A stretch of 64,000 nt of DNA, from contig CM046353.1 of NCBI GenBank assembly GCA_025403435.1, positions 29,077,715 through 29,141,714 of the forward strand, in the 5' to 3' direction. Of the stretch, positions 47,510 through 58,860 are shown piece after piece. The translations under genes and the position numbers were made by a program. The stretch is from Artocarpus heterophyllus (lineage: Eukaryota > Streptophyta > Magnoliopsida > Rosales > Moraceae). The stretch's first letter is position 1. Each line of letters opens with the position of its first letter. The notes beneath the pieces were generated by a model. That model had not been told where the DNA came from. It worked only from the letters and a program-made list of their open reading frames with translations, and made no database searches.

Positions 47510-48179
47510 GCTCTAGGCTCAAAAATGAAACCATACGTGTTTCTAAAACCATTTTAGTGTTTTGTGTTTTGGAAAAAAAAAAAAACTTTTGAAAAATGCA
47601 ACCAAACAGGGATTCTGTTTTTTCTCCTTTCACTGAAAAGATTCTTAGTTTTTTCTTCGCTTATTGGTTCTTCAGCAACAAAATGTTTTAATCTCGTCAA
47701 TTCTTCCATGTGTTTGATGTGAAGTTGAGCAAACAATTAAACACATAAAGCAGGTTTTTTTATTTTTTTATTTTGGGAATATCTATTAATAAAACATATA
47801 AAGTAGGTTTTTGTTTTTTTTTTTTTTATTTTGGGAATATCTACTAACAAAACAATCACTTGTAAATTTTTGTAATGTAAATATGAGATGCAACATACAA
47901 TTATATTATCTTCTTCTATTCAATGTATGTTTTCTTTTACAAAATTTTATTACAAAACAATGAGATTCAATACAAGATTGACATGGTGACTCCAAAGAAA
48001 TGCACGTGCTAACCTTCTTTAAAAAATTAACACAAATAGGCCACCCTCTTTGAAAAGGCCTTTTTAACTTGTTCGGTTGCCAAGCTAATCCGACGTTGCT
48101 AAACTTCTCACCATGACCGCTCAGAATTTGGCAGCTTGAATTTGGCAGCAATCTCCCAACGCATGAATACATAAGTAAA
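47510..48179 (+). other. VPS36 upstream region
   Basis: Host DNA with two similar T-rich segments (about 47754-47790 and 47805-47845, each followed by TTTGGGAATATCTA), which look like a small tandem duplication. Minus-strand frames at 47554-48403 are shadows. Confidence 0.5.
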
Positions 48180-48188
48180 TATATAAAA
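48180..48188 (+). promoter_or_regulatory. VPS36 TATA box
   Basis: TATATAAAA lies 51 bp before the start codon. It would give a leader of only about 25-30 bases that includes the A tract at 48209-48224. Distance and match are good, but no transcript was available. Confidence 0.55.
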
Positions 48189-48238
48189 TCTCCGCCCAAG
48201 AGACAGAGAAAAAAAAAAAAAAAACCAGCAGACTCTCT

Positions 48239-51200
48239 ATGGCTGGAAACTGCCTCCCGGCGGCTGAAGTCACCGAGAGCGGTCGACCGGTGCTTCTTCC
48301 GAACGAGATCGAGTGCTTCATCCTCTCCTCCGTCGATCTCCAATGCGACGAGCTCTCCAATTTCCCCGTCCTCCGTTCCGGCCTTCTCTCCCTCACCACT
48401 CACCGTCTTCTATGGCTCCCGGAATCCACAGCCTCCGCCTTGGCGATTCCTCTCGCCGCCGTCACTCACATCTTCTCTACCAAGAAATCACTCCGCTCCA
48501 TGTTCGCCTCTCCGAGAATCCGCTTGCAAATATCGGTCTCGCCCGAGGGACAGGTGATCGGCTTGGGTCCGGTTTCGGGTTCGAGGTCGGTGGTGGTGAC
48601 GATGGTGGTGCGGGGGAAGGGCGATTGCGACGCGTTCTTGGCCAAGTTCTGGGAAAGCTGGCGAGGTAGGGCTTGGGAGAGCGAGGTTGCGGCTTCCAGT
48701 GATCAATCTGGTTCGGGAGGGTTGTATACCACCGACGGGACGGTGAGGATGGTTGGGGTTTCCGGGATATTGAGGAAAGAGCAGGAAATATGGGAGAGCA
48801 CTGATAAGAGCTTGCAGGACGCTTTCCAGGATTTGAATGCTCTTATGGTAATGCTAAATAGTGTCTTTCTCTTTGCATAATTTGTTTCCCATTATTCATA
48901 TGTTTTTATGCTGATAATTTCTTAGCTTCTTTGGGTCATTTTCTTAGTAACATGTGGTGAAATTCGATGCCTTCATCAATTGTGCATTTTGTCTATGCCT
49001 GATTGGTTTTGCGCTCTTCAGCTTTTACCTGTGTTTGTTTTCGCATGAAAGAAGCTGTAATATATATGCCCAAGTTTTTTTTTTTCAATATTTTGTGATA
49101 TATGCAGATTTTGTCACCTTAAAGAGGGGAAAAAAAAGAAGAAAATTGAAGTTGGATTTAAGGTTTTTTCGCACTCCATGTACTGATGATGCAGCATACA
49201 GTTACCACGTTATTATTATGCTTTTTTTTTTTTTTTTGGGTTCAGTTCAGCAGATGCTAAGGCTCTATGTTAGCTTTTAATTACAGAGTAAGGCCAAAGA
49301 GATGGTGATGCTCGCAGAGAAAATGAGGCAAAAACTCTTGTCCGGCACGAATTCTCAAACTGGCGCATTAAATGATGAGGAAATGGGTTCCAAACAAGAG
49401 TTGCAAGATTGGTTGTTGAGTGTTGGTATTTTATCTCCTGTTACCAAGGAGTCTGCGGGTGCTTTGTACCACCAACAATTGTCCCGTCAGGTTTCCTGCA
49501 ATTATACACTCTCTATTTGTAGCTTTTGCTTTTAATTGGAAACAGAAACATTACTAGTAAGCAGAAAGACTTTGAAACATAAAGGATGCCGCAGGGAATG
49601 ACATTCTCCAAAACATAGGAAAAGATTATGATATTTCCTTTCCATCCACTAAGCCCAGAAACAACAACCTGCAGTAATAGATAAAAATCATGAAGTGTCG
49701 TTTAGAAAACAGTTAAAAGCATAATAACTTTTCTTTCATCTCACAAAGATGCAAATTGCACTTGTTATTTTATTTTATTTTTGCTCAGGTTTCACTTGTT
49801 TATTTGGAAGGGTCGTATCACATTGCTAGTGGGGATTCTTGTCTAACGTGTCTCTGTTATTTCCTAAGATTAACTTGACCATGAACGGATTAAGCAAAGC
49901 TGCTAGGAATGGGGAAAGAGGTCTCAACTTTAGAGATAATTTTATTTTTGCTTAGGTGTAATGCTATTGAGATTGTTACCGTGACTAAGGAGTTGTTTCT
50001 TCAAGACATGTGGTGTAAGTTGAGGGAGTAGCCAATAAAATACCTAGGTCTTCCTTTTGGTTGGAATCCTCTTCTGTGGGCGTAATGAAGTCCGGTGATT
50101 GAGAAACTGGCTACAAGACTTAGGTGGGTGGAAGAAAGCTTTTTGTGGGAGGAAGATCAACTCATGAGAAAATTTTGGCACTTTTCATCAAGTAGTTGGG
50201 GAGATTCCCTTTAGGACAATGGTCTTTGTGAGCAATGGTCGTTATGAGTAAATATGTTTTACATCGTAATGGTTGAGATTCCACAACCCTGTAACTAGGG
50301 ACTTTTTAGGAATCTGTGGAAGTTTATAACTCAAGGAAGCGATTGATGTCTTTTCAGAAAGTGGCTCTGGTGATTCCCTTTAGAACAACATTCTTTGTGG
50401 GCAATGTTTGTTATGAGTAAACAAGTGTTATGTCTTTACCATTGGGATTCAAAAACCTTGTGTCTAGAGGACTTTTAGAAAAATGTGGAAGTTTGTATCT
50501 CAATAGATTGATGTGTTTCTTCAGAGTTGCATATGGGTTGTAAAAAATGGCAAATTTTTGAGGTTAACGTTATTACTTATGGGAAACTGAAATGAGTTAT
50601 CACTTGTCAGTATGAAAATTGCTAAGAAAATTTATACTCTTTTTGCATAAAAACTTTCTTTTATTGTGACGAAATCAATGTCAAAAGAGAGATTAAGAGG
50701 TCTTTAAAAATAAAAGTAAAACAGGGAAAAGAAACAAAAAGCTAACCAAAGATCTTCAAATGCAGGTGAGATGCATTACGTCTTTTCAAAATTTGAAAAA
50801 ATAAAAAATGAAATAAAAAAAAGAAGCCCTTAAAGACTTCATCAATAGAGGTACTTTGCCTTCTCAATCCTTTGTCTTAAAAAATCCTGGCATTTCTTTC
50901 CAAATAAACAGTCCAGAATATGAAAGACTCTTCTGCAAAACTTGAGCCATCTTGTTAAATCCATAGCCACCATCATCAAAGAGTTGCACCATGCAGGGAA
51001 AACCCAAAGGAAACCAGCTTCATTCAGTAGTTAATACAATAAGTGTCTAGCCACAAAAACTGTTTGAAAAAATGAAAAGAAAAAAAAAAAAGAAGTTAAA
51101 TTGTTTCCCCTTCTTATTGTAGAACCAAATAGACTTTAAGAAAAGTTGAGCAAAGTCTTGTTGTTTCAGAATATTTGAGTTTTGATCCCTGGTGGCTATA

Positions 51201-53498
51201 GATATATTGAAGTTTGTATTTATCGTAGCCCAAGTGGTTTATGGAGTTGTAAATCTCTCCTTCTAATTTACTCACCCCCTCAAACTTGCACACACTTGTG
51301 ACATAGTGTATGTATTAGTCTCTCCTTTGTACACTCTTTGGTGAGTAGAGAAGCAGCAGGTAACACGTCATGCTGTTGATTAATGTTGTGATCTTGACAA
51401 TGTTTGTGTTGATTGATATGATTTTATATTTGCTTTCTTAGAATGAAACTATAGCATTCTTTTTGTCATTCAGTTGGCAGATTTTGTCAAAATTCCGCTT
51501 GAGAGGGCTGGAGGAATGATTAATCTTATAGATATCTATTGTCTCTTCAATCGTGCTAGGGGCACAGGTTTTGTATTATTATCCTCTATTTTCTTTTCTT
51601 TGCAAGTCTGACTTTTATTGTGAGATATTTATCTCTTGTCAGCGTGTATAAGGTGAAAACAATGTTTCTTCTCTTCCTACAACACAGAACTGATATCACC
51701 AGACGATCTGCTGCAAGCATGTTCACTTTGGGAGAAATTTGATGTGTATGTGTGACATTCAACTAATTTATGTAAAATCATTGTCACATTTCCACAATAT
51801 ATAAGTAATATGAATTATGATTATAATCATTTGTGGCTCTTGAACTTTGTAAGTGCTATGTCTCCCTTTTGTGATGAGAAAAGAGTTCAAAGTTCAAGGA
51901 ATAAAGTGAGATTCTTATAAAATTTCAGGAACCATTAGTGAGTACTGAATAGTGATGTGAGCATTTCTGTCAAAATTTGCAATGACAGTTAGTTTGAGGA
52001 CCAACTGGAAACAACTACGTTAGTTTGGGGATCAACATGTTTGATTTAAAATCTAAGTACTGAATAGAGGCTGGCAGAAAAATTCAATGACCACTGATGA
52101 AACAGTTCTATGAATATTATTTTATTTTTCTTATGGAAGTACAAACACGATATTATGTCATTCTATGTTTGCAGACCTGTGATGCTTCGAAAATTTGATA
52201 GTGGAGTCAGGGTCATCCAAAATAAATCCCACAGTGATGAGGAGGTTCTCTCTCTCTTATACTTTTGAGTTATAACTTCATACTTCATGTTTTGGTTATG
52301 TGTTGAATAGATTCTCCTTTTTTTCCCTTTTCTTTTACTGGAGTGGAATTGGTGGTAAGATGCATGTAGGCTTCATTGTTTTTCTTGTTTGATATGACGG
52401 AATGGGTCAGCAGGTTTTAACAGTTGTTTCTTCTATGTTTAAATTGATAACTGATGCAATAATTGTTTCTTCTATGTTGTAAATTAATAACTTATGGGCT
52501 ATGTTTTTAAACATTTTTCTACACAAAAATCAAATTGAAACATGTTGGTTTTATGTTCTAAATAGAAAACAGAACTAAAATTGAAATCATGGTGCCTGAG
52601 ATTGGGTGTTGGCTCTGAAAACTCTTTTTGTTGAGGGAAACACCCGTTCGGTTGGTTTCAATAGTTTGTGTTCGCAAGATGAATAGGAAAAAGAGAAAGA
52701 AAAAGCATCATTTTCCCATGAATTCAAGCTTTTCTATTGAAACTTTTCGGAAACTCGTTTTGCAGAGATTTTTTGCTATATTTTACTTTTTGCCATGTGC
52801 TCAACTGAAAGGTTTTCTGAACATGTGTATATGTCAACACGTTCCGAAGTAAGTCTGTTCTGGGTTTAAGAAATCTGCAATTTAGATAACTAGACATCCT
52901 CTTGAGTAAAACTGAAATGAAAAATGAAGTTTTAATTCTCCAAGGCTAACTATCGGGATGTCTGATCCGAATAACGTCTGATGGATCTCTTTGGATTTTC
53001 AGTTATGTTTTTGCTCTGCCGTGATCATTCTAGTGTTGAACCTGCAATATCTGTACCGCACGAAGGAAATTTTCATGATTTATCTACTTATTTTCTTTGG
53101 TGGATATATGTCATTCTATTATCGGAAGTTCTATAGGAACGATGTCAAATTACTTAATAACAAGTAACAACTAGTTAGCTTGTCTGCAGGTTTTCACTAG
53201 AATCAAGGCCCTCATAACAAAACATGATGCCCTTCAAATTGGAATAAGTGCCAGCGATGCTGCAGTGACATTAGGAATTGCACCAGCAATGGCCAAGGAA
53301 CATCTTCTTACTGCTGAACGTAAAGGTAAGTTGCTGTGTAGCTTCTGTTTGGAATACATTATTATGTTTGTAGTTCAATGCTGCAATTTAATGTCAAATG
53401 TATTTTCAGGTCTGCTGTGCAGGGATGTAAGCCCTGATGGTTTTCGATTTTATATAAACCTGTTCTACGAGCTTGATCCAAACAATGTCTACCTGTGA
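48239..53498 (+). CDS. VPS36: VPS36, ESCRT-II subunit (seven exons)
   Basis: Exons inferred from GT-AG sites and an unbroken frame: 48239-48847, 49287-49490, 51474-51567, 51688-51745, 52175-52244, 53190-53325 and 53410-53498. Together they give 419 residues, close to plant VPS36. Residues about 1-140 form the N-terminal GLUE-like domain ([35 protein letters not shown]). In yeast and animals this domain binds phosphoinositide and ubiquitin. The C-terminal part from about residue 205 is the EAP45 winged-helix region ([57 protein letters not shown]). VPS36 joins VPS22 and VPS25 in ESCRT-II on endosomes and acts in sorting ubiquitinated membrane proteins into multivesicular bodies. The start is the first ATG after the TATA box. 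It appears intact and is the only clear single-copy host gene here. Confidence 0.95.
49930..50200 (+). mobile_element. LINE (L1-type) RT remnant in VPS36 intron 2
   Basis: A degraded plus-strand segment with the LINE reverse transcriptase phrase KYLGLPFG near 50040 and [10 protein letters not shown] near 50094, separated by stops. It is a short fossil without ends or a poly(A) tail. Confidence 0.55.
50203..50540 (+). repeat. Degenerate tandem duplication, two units of about 169 bp
   Basis: Units begin at 50203 and 50372 (GATTCCCTTTAG). They share GTTATGAGTAAA and TGTGGAAGTTT with many differences. It follows the LINE remnant in VPS36 intron 2 and may derive from it. Confidence 0.65.
50541..51473 (+). 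other. Rest of VPS36 intron 2
   Basis: AT-rich intron DNA ending in a normal acceptor (TTTTTGTCATTCAG). No further gene or repeat was recognised. Confidence 0.6.
52245..53189 (+). other. VPS36 intron 5
   Basis: A 945-bp intron with normal GT and AG ends. The plus frame at 52628-52852 lies inside it and has no recognisable content. Confidence 0.7.
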
Positions 53499-54410
53499 GT
53501 AAAACTTTGCTATTTTTCATGCTTGTTTGATATACTGTTTCTACTACTATTGATAGAATTTAGACATCCCTATGTATGTTACCAGTACACTTAACTCTTG
53601 ACACTACTGGTAACAAACCAAAACGACACCTCTACATTTGAAGCTTCTGGTTCAATCCAATATACAAAACTATTATAAGAATAAACTTTAAGATGCAGAG
53701 AGTAGGACAAGGAATTATCGTTAGAACGCTTTTTATAGTCTGATGCAGTTAGCTTTTCCAAAGTATCAAAAGCTTGTCAATCGCCCTTTTTTTGAAATCA
53801 GTTTTCTAACTGGCATTGGCAGCTTGAATTTCTTTATTTGGTACATAGACTACCCATGTGCTGCATCATGTAGAAAATAATAAATTCACTTGTAGAGTAT
53901 TACCGTGTAGAGAAGAGCTTGGTCTTTCTGACCATTTTGTATCTTGAGCTGTTGTACACTGCATTTGGACAGAGTGAAGGATTATGGGATCTATGCAACC
54001 TGGATAAAGGCTGCCGTGGCTTCTAGACAAGCGTAGGTGGTTTATCCCCTGATCTTTTTCAGATGGCAAAGAATAAGTTCCGGAAACGACCTCGAATGCA
54101 GCCAGTTTCTCTTCATTTATCATTCAGTCTCCCCGTAAGTTTCATCAATCTTCTTGGTTTGGGCCGCCGTTGTGTACTCGAGATTCAACAAATTTGCGCA
54201 TGATCAACTCCGATGGCAAAGGATTCCTTGTAGCACTAGGATTTCCATAGCGTTTCTTTCTTTTGTCATTTTAGCCCGCTGCAAGTCCTTGTCAGTGTGC
54301 AGTTCAATAATCTTGGGCAAAACTTTCTTCCTCCTTTTCCTGCGGAGAAGTTCAAGGCCCAAAATTTTTGCATCATCTCGTTGTGATTCGTGTTGTTTGT
54401 AATAAATAGA
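53499..54410 (+). other. Probable VPS36 3' UTR and flank
   Basis: No coding content. AATAAA at 54401-54406 and an earlier AATAAA-like site near 53877 are candidate polyadenylation signals. The mature end cannot be fixed from sequence alone. Confidence 0.45.
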
Positions 54411-54984
54411 AACTAACGAGTATTTATAGAAATTTTACATCGATTGACATCCTTCGCTAAGGTGTTGCCGTGCTAAATGGTGTAAAGATTTCGATGAGTC
54501 AATAATTGCATCCTCGAACTGATTGTTTTAACATTTCTGCCATTCTATGATCAAAATAGCATTTCTGTTATTCTGATTGATTCGCGTGATTATGCTTTTA
54601 GTGGTTGGTTTGGCGAGCCACGTGGCCACATGAAGTTGAAACTCTTAAGATATCCCCAATGTAAATATCAACCTCAATTTTATATTTATCAACAAAAAGT
54701 GAGCAAATAACATATTTGATGTTTTATTTTATTTTGTACTCTAATGCATAATGGTATAATTGCCTTTCATTGTAATTGATTATTAAGCCTTGAAATTGGT
54801 AAAAGAACCTTCAATATTAAAATATTTAGAAGAGTAATTAGTAAGGGAAAAAACCAATGTATCAACCAAGGGCATCAAATGCTAAATTTGTCATATGCAA
54901 TATGTGGTGGTAAATTTGCCATCAAGTTTAACATGTAGCATGTTTGGTATTAAAATGGTATTTCATTGGAGTTTTTTGCCTTGC
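54411..54984. other. Intergenic spacer
   Basis: AT-rich DNA with no gene or repeat recognised, between VPS36 and the Tat-B fragment. Confidence 0.5.
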
Positions 54985-55545
54985 ACGAGCTTGAAAATCG
55001 CCAACCTCAAGGCCGAGCAGTAGGCCAACATAGAGTGGGACAAGGTTGACCAGGTTGCCAAGCTGGACATTGAGGTGGAAAAGAAGCGAGAGGAGAGTGC
55101 CAGCTGGCCTAAGTTGAGGCCGAATTAGAAGCGGCCAAGGATGAGGCTAGTCGGGCCCAAGAAGAAGCTTAAAAGGCTAATGCCGACCTCCATGGGGCAC
55201 AAGAGATGGCCCAAGCAGCGAAGGCGCAGCACAATAGATTCCTTCAGGAGGAGCTACTAGGCAGACTGACCCAAACGGTGGAGGACTTCAAGCACTCCAA
55301 TAAGTTTGCTGGCAACTACTACCTTGGGATGATGGATTTATAAGGAGTATCTTCTGTCAAAGCATCTCGAGGCCATCGCAATGGATTGGTCGCTAGTAGC
55401 TGACCTTGAAAAGGCGGAGGAAAGAGGCGAGGAGGGGGACGAGGATGCAAAGGCCCTAGCTTTGGCTGACTAGGACGGCAGTGAGCATAAGGCGTGGAGT
55501 AGGCGGTCATCGACTTGGATGCCCAGGAGGCCGAGAACACCTAGC
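54985..55545 (+). pseudogene. Tat-B antisense frame, C-terminal coiled coil
   Basis: Alanine-, glutamate- and lysine-rich sequence with stops, homologous to 6187-6530. It ends in a TAG near 55541, which probably marks the natural end of this protein in the family. Confidence 0.6.
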
Positions 55546-56177
55546 CTTCTTCTTTTTTTTTTTTTTAATCATTTGTGCCCCGGTATGGGAGGTGCTTAGT
55601 TATTTTACCTCCCCTTAAACATTAATTTTAATAAAATTACTAATTTTCCTAAGTTGATTTATCATTATCACTTATTGTTTTTTTGCGCCCCGCCCCCCAC
55701 CCGCGCGAGTCCTTTAGGAATTCTACAAGTCTGAAAATGGTTGAGGTTTTTTAGTCCTCGAGCTTAGCCGGTGCTTGGTGTGATCGGTTTGGATAGTCGA
55801 AGGTGCAATTGGATTGGTATACTTGTTTTTCAAGTTCACCTTTGGTCAGAATTTATGCCAAATAGCCCCCAGTAGGGAGTTGAAAGGGGCCCCCTTTTTG
55901 GGACTTACAGGTGGCATTCTCCAATGTTGGAGTTAAGAAAGGTGGCCCGAGCTCGGACTGTGGTGTTGTCTTAATCACCCTTTTTTTTTTTTTACTCAGG
56001 AGAAATTATTAATGCACTGCACTTAAAATAATTCGTGTATTTCATATCATTAAGACATTGAAATTACATCTTATTTATACTAGAGAAACCAACTAATAAA
56101 GAAACTAACTAAATCTATGTTAAACTAAATCCCTAAATATTAGGAAATATAACAAAATCATAACTTCCTATGTTATG

Positions 56178-56518
56178 CTAATTCCACGCCAACAGTATAT
56201 TTATACATTCGTGTCGCACCCTAGTCGGTAGATCTTTACAATTTTTTACAAAAAGAATGTTAGGGCCAAAGGTCAAAAAAGATGATCTGGCTCTTGCGTA
56301 AGCAGTCAAATCTTTCAAGTGCTCAGCATTCCAAGGATGGACGAGTGCATTCCCTTCGGTGTTAGCAATTTTGTATATGCTTAGTCGGACGATGCCGGCC
56401 ACTCTAAATGGCCCGTCCCATTTAGGCCCAAAGGATCTAAGCTCGGGTTGCTGGACGATCACTTTGTTTAGGGCTAAATCCCCAACTTTAATGCTTCTCG
56501 GTTGCACTTTATCTTTTA
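56178..56518 (-). pseudogene. Tat-B integrase C-terminal domain
   Basis: An open stretch of 109 codons with IKVGDLALNKV, FGPKWDGPFRV and ALVHPWNAEHLK. This is the GPY-type module and end of Gypsy pol. It is truncated on its N-terminal side by the deletion junction at about 56518. Confidence 0.8.
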
Positions 56519-56926
56519 AATGGAGTAAATGCTCTCTATTTATAGGCTACTACTTGGACTGGTTGTTAGGTGGGTCTGACTCGTGACCCCTGTGTCCTAT
56601 CAAGTGGTGTCAGGTAGTTGGTGACAGGCGTCACGGTCCTAAAAGAGGGCCAATCCTTCGTTCGAGGGCTAAGATGAGGCCATATGTTGACGTTTGAGTT
56701 AAGTTGTTGCCTGGTTGTGGGCCATTATCAATCCTACCTAAACACATGTTCTTCTTGAGAAGGTGACGTCTTGCATGGCAGCCAACGGAGGCCCTGCGGA
56801 GCACCTCAAGAGGGAGTGCCGATCAACGGGGAGTCACAGGCATATGTGAAAAATGGCTATATCCAAGTAGGGTGTCTGGATTGCCGAGGAGTGCTCTTTG
56901 AGAGGGGCGTCGAGCATACCCCAACA
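56519..56926 (-). repeat. Tat-B LTR, partial
   Basis: Related to the Tat-A LTR from its CTCTATTTATAGGCTAC block to its end. The first part of about 260 bp is missing because of the internal deletion. Confidence 0.65.
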
Positions 56927-58670
56927 GACATGATGTAGTTGCAATAGTTCCTGAGCATAAGAAATAGTGAACCGAAAATTTTGGCAACATATTAGTAAGT
57001 AAAAATTGTCAAAGGTCCTCTATTTAGGGCTTTTGTTTCTCTATTTATGGAGATCCAATAAATGAAGTAGTGTGTCCCTACCTAGGTTATCATCACCCCT
57101 CTCCTCTTGTCATAGGAGGTTGTGCGGTAATGGGTACTCACCACACTTGCCCGCCTATGCTCTTATGATTGTTGTAGTTATGGAAACGTGTCCATGAAGT
57201 CAATATTAGTTTTGAGAGTCCAGTGTAGGCAACCGTCAATGTAAATCGTGGGACGGTAGCTGAGTAGGTCAGATCTTAGTCATATGACAATTAGACTTGT
57301 AATTAGATTTTGATCAGACCTTGGTTGTCACTGTTAGACTAATTTTGTTGGCTTTTCATCCTACTTTCTCGGATTGGCCTTTTCGGCCTACTGGTGGCGC
57401 TCTCAAATTGATCTTTTCGACTTACTTTGTGGCCCTCTCAAATTGGTCTTTTTGGCTTACTCTGTGGCCTTCACGGATCAACCTTCCTGGCCTATTGGTT
57501 GGACATTCAGTTCCAAGGGCGCTTGAATTTTGGATAGTTTTCCCATCGTGAAATGTTCCTGCACAACAATTTTTCTTCGAAGTCCCAATCGATTTACTCT
57601 CACAAGTTTTCACCCTTTTTTTTCCTTAAAAACAAGAACTTAAGAAGAAACACTTCTCTTCAAAATTGTGAGAAATTGTTAAATTATACTTAAAGAAAAA
57701 CTGGTTTAAGATACAAACATATTTATTACGAATTTAGAATTCAAATTTCCCTCGATTATGTTAAATTAACCCAGCAAAATGACTTTTTTTTTACCATTAG
57801 TCAATAACAAAGTTCTTATTCCATGATTTGTTGCAGTAAACGTAACCTCTTGATGACATTTAAACCAAAAATTAAAAACAAATCAAAAAATAATTCTTAC
57901 ATTGTTTTTATAATAATTTTTTTATTTTTTATTAATTTTTAAATTCATACACTAAATCCTACATGCAAACCAAAAAATAACTATAAGCATCTTTCACAAA
58001 TTTATATTTTTTCATCTCCACAATATGCAAACAAGATTGAAACTGTACTTGCCTGAAATTAGAACCATATAGATTGAAGTAATGAATCAAAGTGTATGTG
58101 TGAATGAAACTTACCACACCTGAATAAAGCTTCTCAAACTTTGCAACATGCTGTCTTAAAAATTTTGATATACCTGTTCCAACTATTCTAATCATCTAAA
58201 ACATACACAACATAAATATATTCCCCATTTATTATACCTTTATTAAATTTGACTTTATTACATATATAGGGCTTTCATCTCATGGTAGATCGTCCTTTAC
58301 ATATTGGTGATACATAAGTCCAAATCACTCATTAACAGCTTTTCTCTCTCTTTTTTCTTTTTTTTTTGCTTATAGTTTGTTTATAATTTAATATGTTATA
58401 TTTGCATAAAAGTATCCAAGAAAATAGTCGTAGCATAGTTCAAAAAAATCAAAACTAGGGTTATATTGTTTTCAAATATCCATTTAGCATATAAGAGTTT
58501 AGTGCACAAGTGGGTTTAGTTCATATTCTCAAAATATCTGATTCTAGATTCATTTTTTTTTTTTCCGATTACAACATTGACTCTCACAAATCGTAAATTT
58601 GGAAACACAATAAATCAACGAAAGGAATGCCCAAGTGCTAAACGCAATCCTAATCTATAATACAAAACAA
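56927..58670. other. Spacer with a short tandem repeat; no gene seen
   Basis: AT-rich DNA apart from the repeat at 57361-57505. Frames at 57321-57551 and 57959-58195 have no family motifs. Confidence 0.45.
57361..57505. repeat. Imperfect tandem repeat, about 35-bp unit, four copies
   Basis: Units beginning near 57387, 57421, 57456 and 57490 share C(C/T)TA(C/T)T(T/G)..GTGGC..TCTCAAATTG..CTTTTTGG. No coding role is apparent. Confidence 0.6.
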
Positions 58671-58860
58671 AATATCACGTAATGCAAATATCTATAGCTT
58701 TTCTTAATGATTCAAAACGCGTTACATCTAAAGCTTTGGTAAAAATATCAACAAGTTGTTTTTCTCTTGCAACGTATTTTAGAATAATGGTTTTGTTTTC
58801 AACCGATTCACAAAGAAACTGATGCCAGATGTCAATATGCTTTTTCCTAGAGCATTGTAG

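Larger units (their letters stand above)
54985..56926 (-). mobile_element. Tat-B: deleted Tat-lineage Gypsy fragment
   Basis: Contains the plus-strand coiled-coil end of the antisense frame (54985-55545, with FLQEELLGRLTQTVEDFK matching Tat-A), a spacer, the minus-strand integrase C-terminus (56507-56178, with FGPKWDGPFRVA), and from about 56519 an LTR that ends CCCCAACA at 56926. Most of pol and gag are gone, because the integrase tail is joined directly to LTR sequence. The left LTR is also absent. It is a second, independent member of the Tat family. Confidence 0.75.

Noticed and set aside
48121..48706. Minus-strand frames opposite VPS36 exon 1
   Set aside because: Shadows of the coding strand of a well-supported exon.
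54154..54402. Plus frame of 82 codons after VPS36
   Set aside because: No motif, no splice connection to VPS36, and it ends at the candidate polyadenylation signal.
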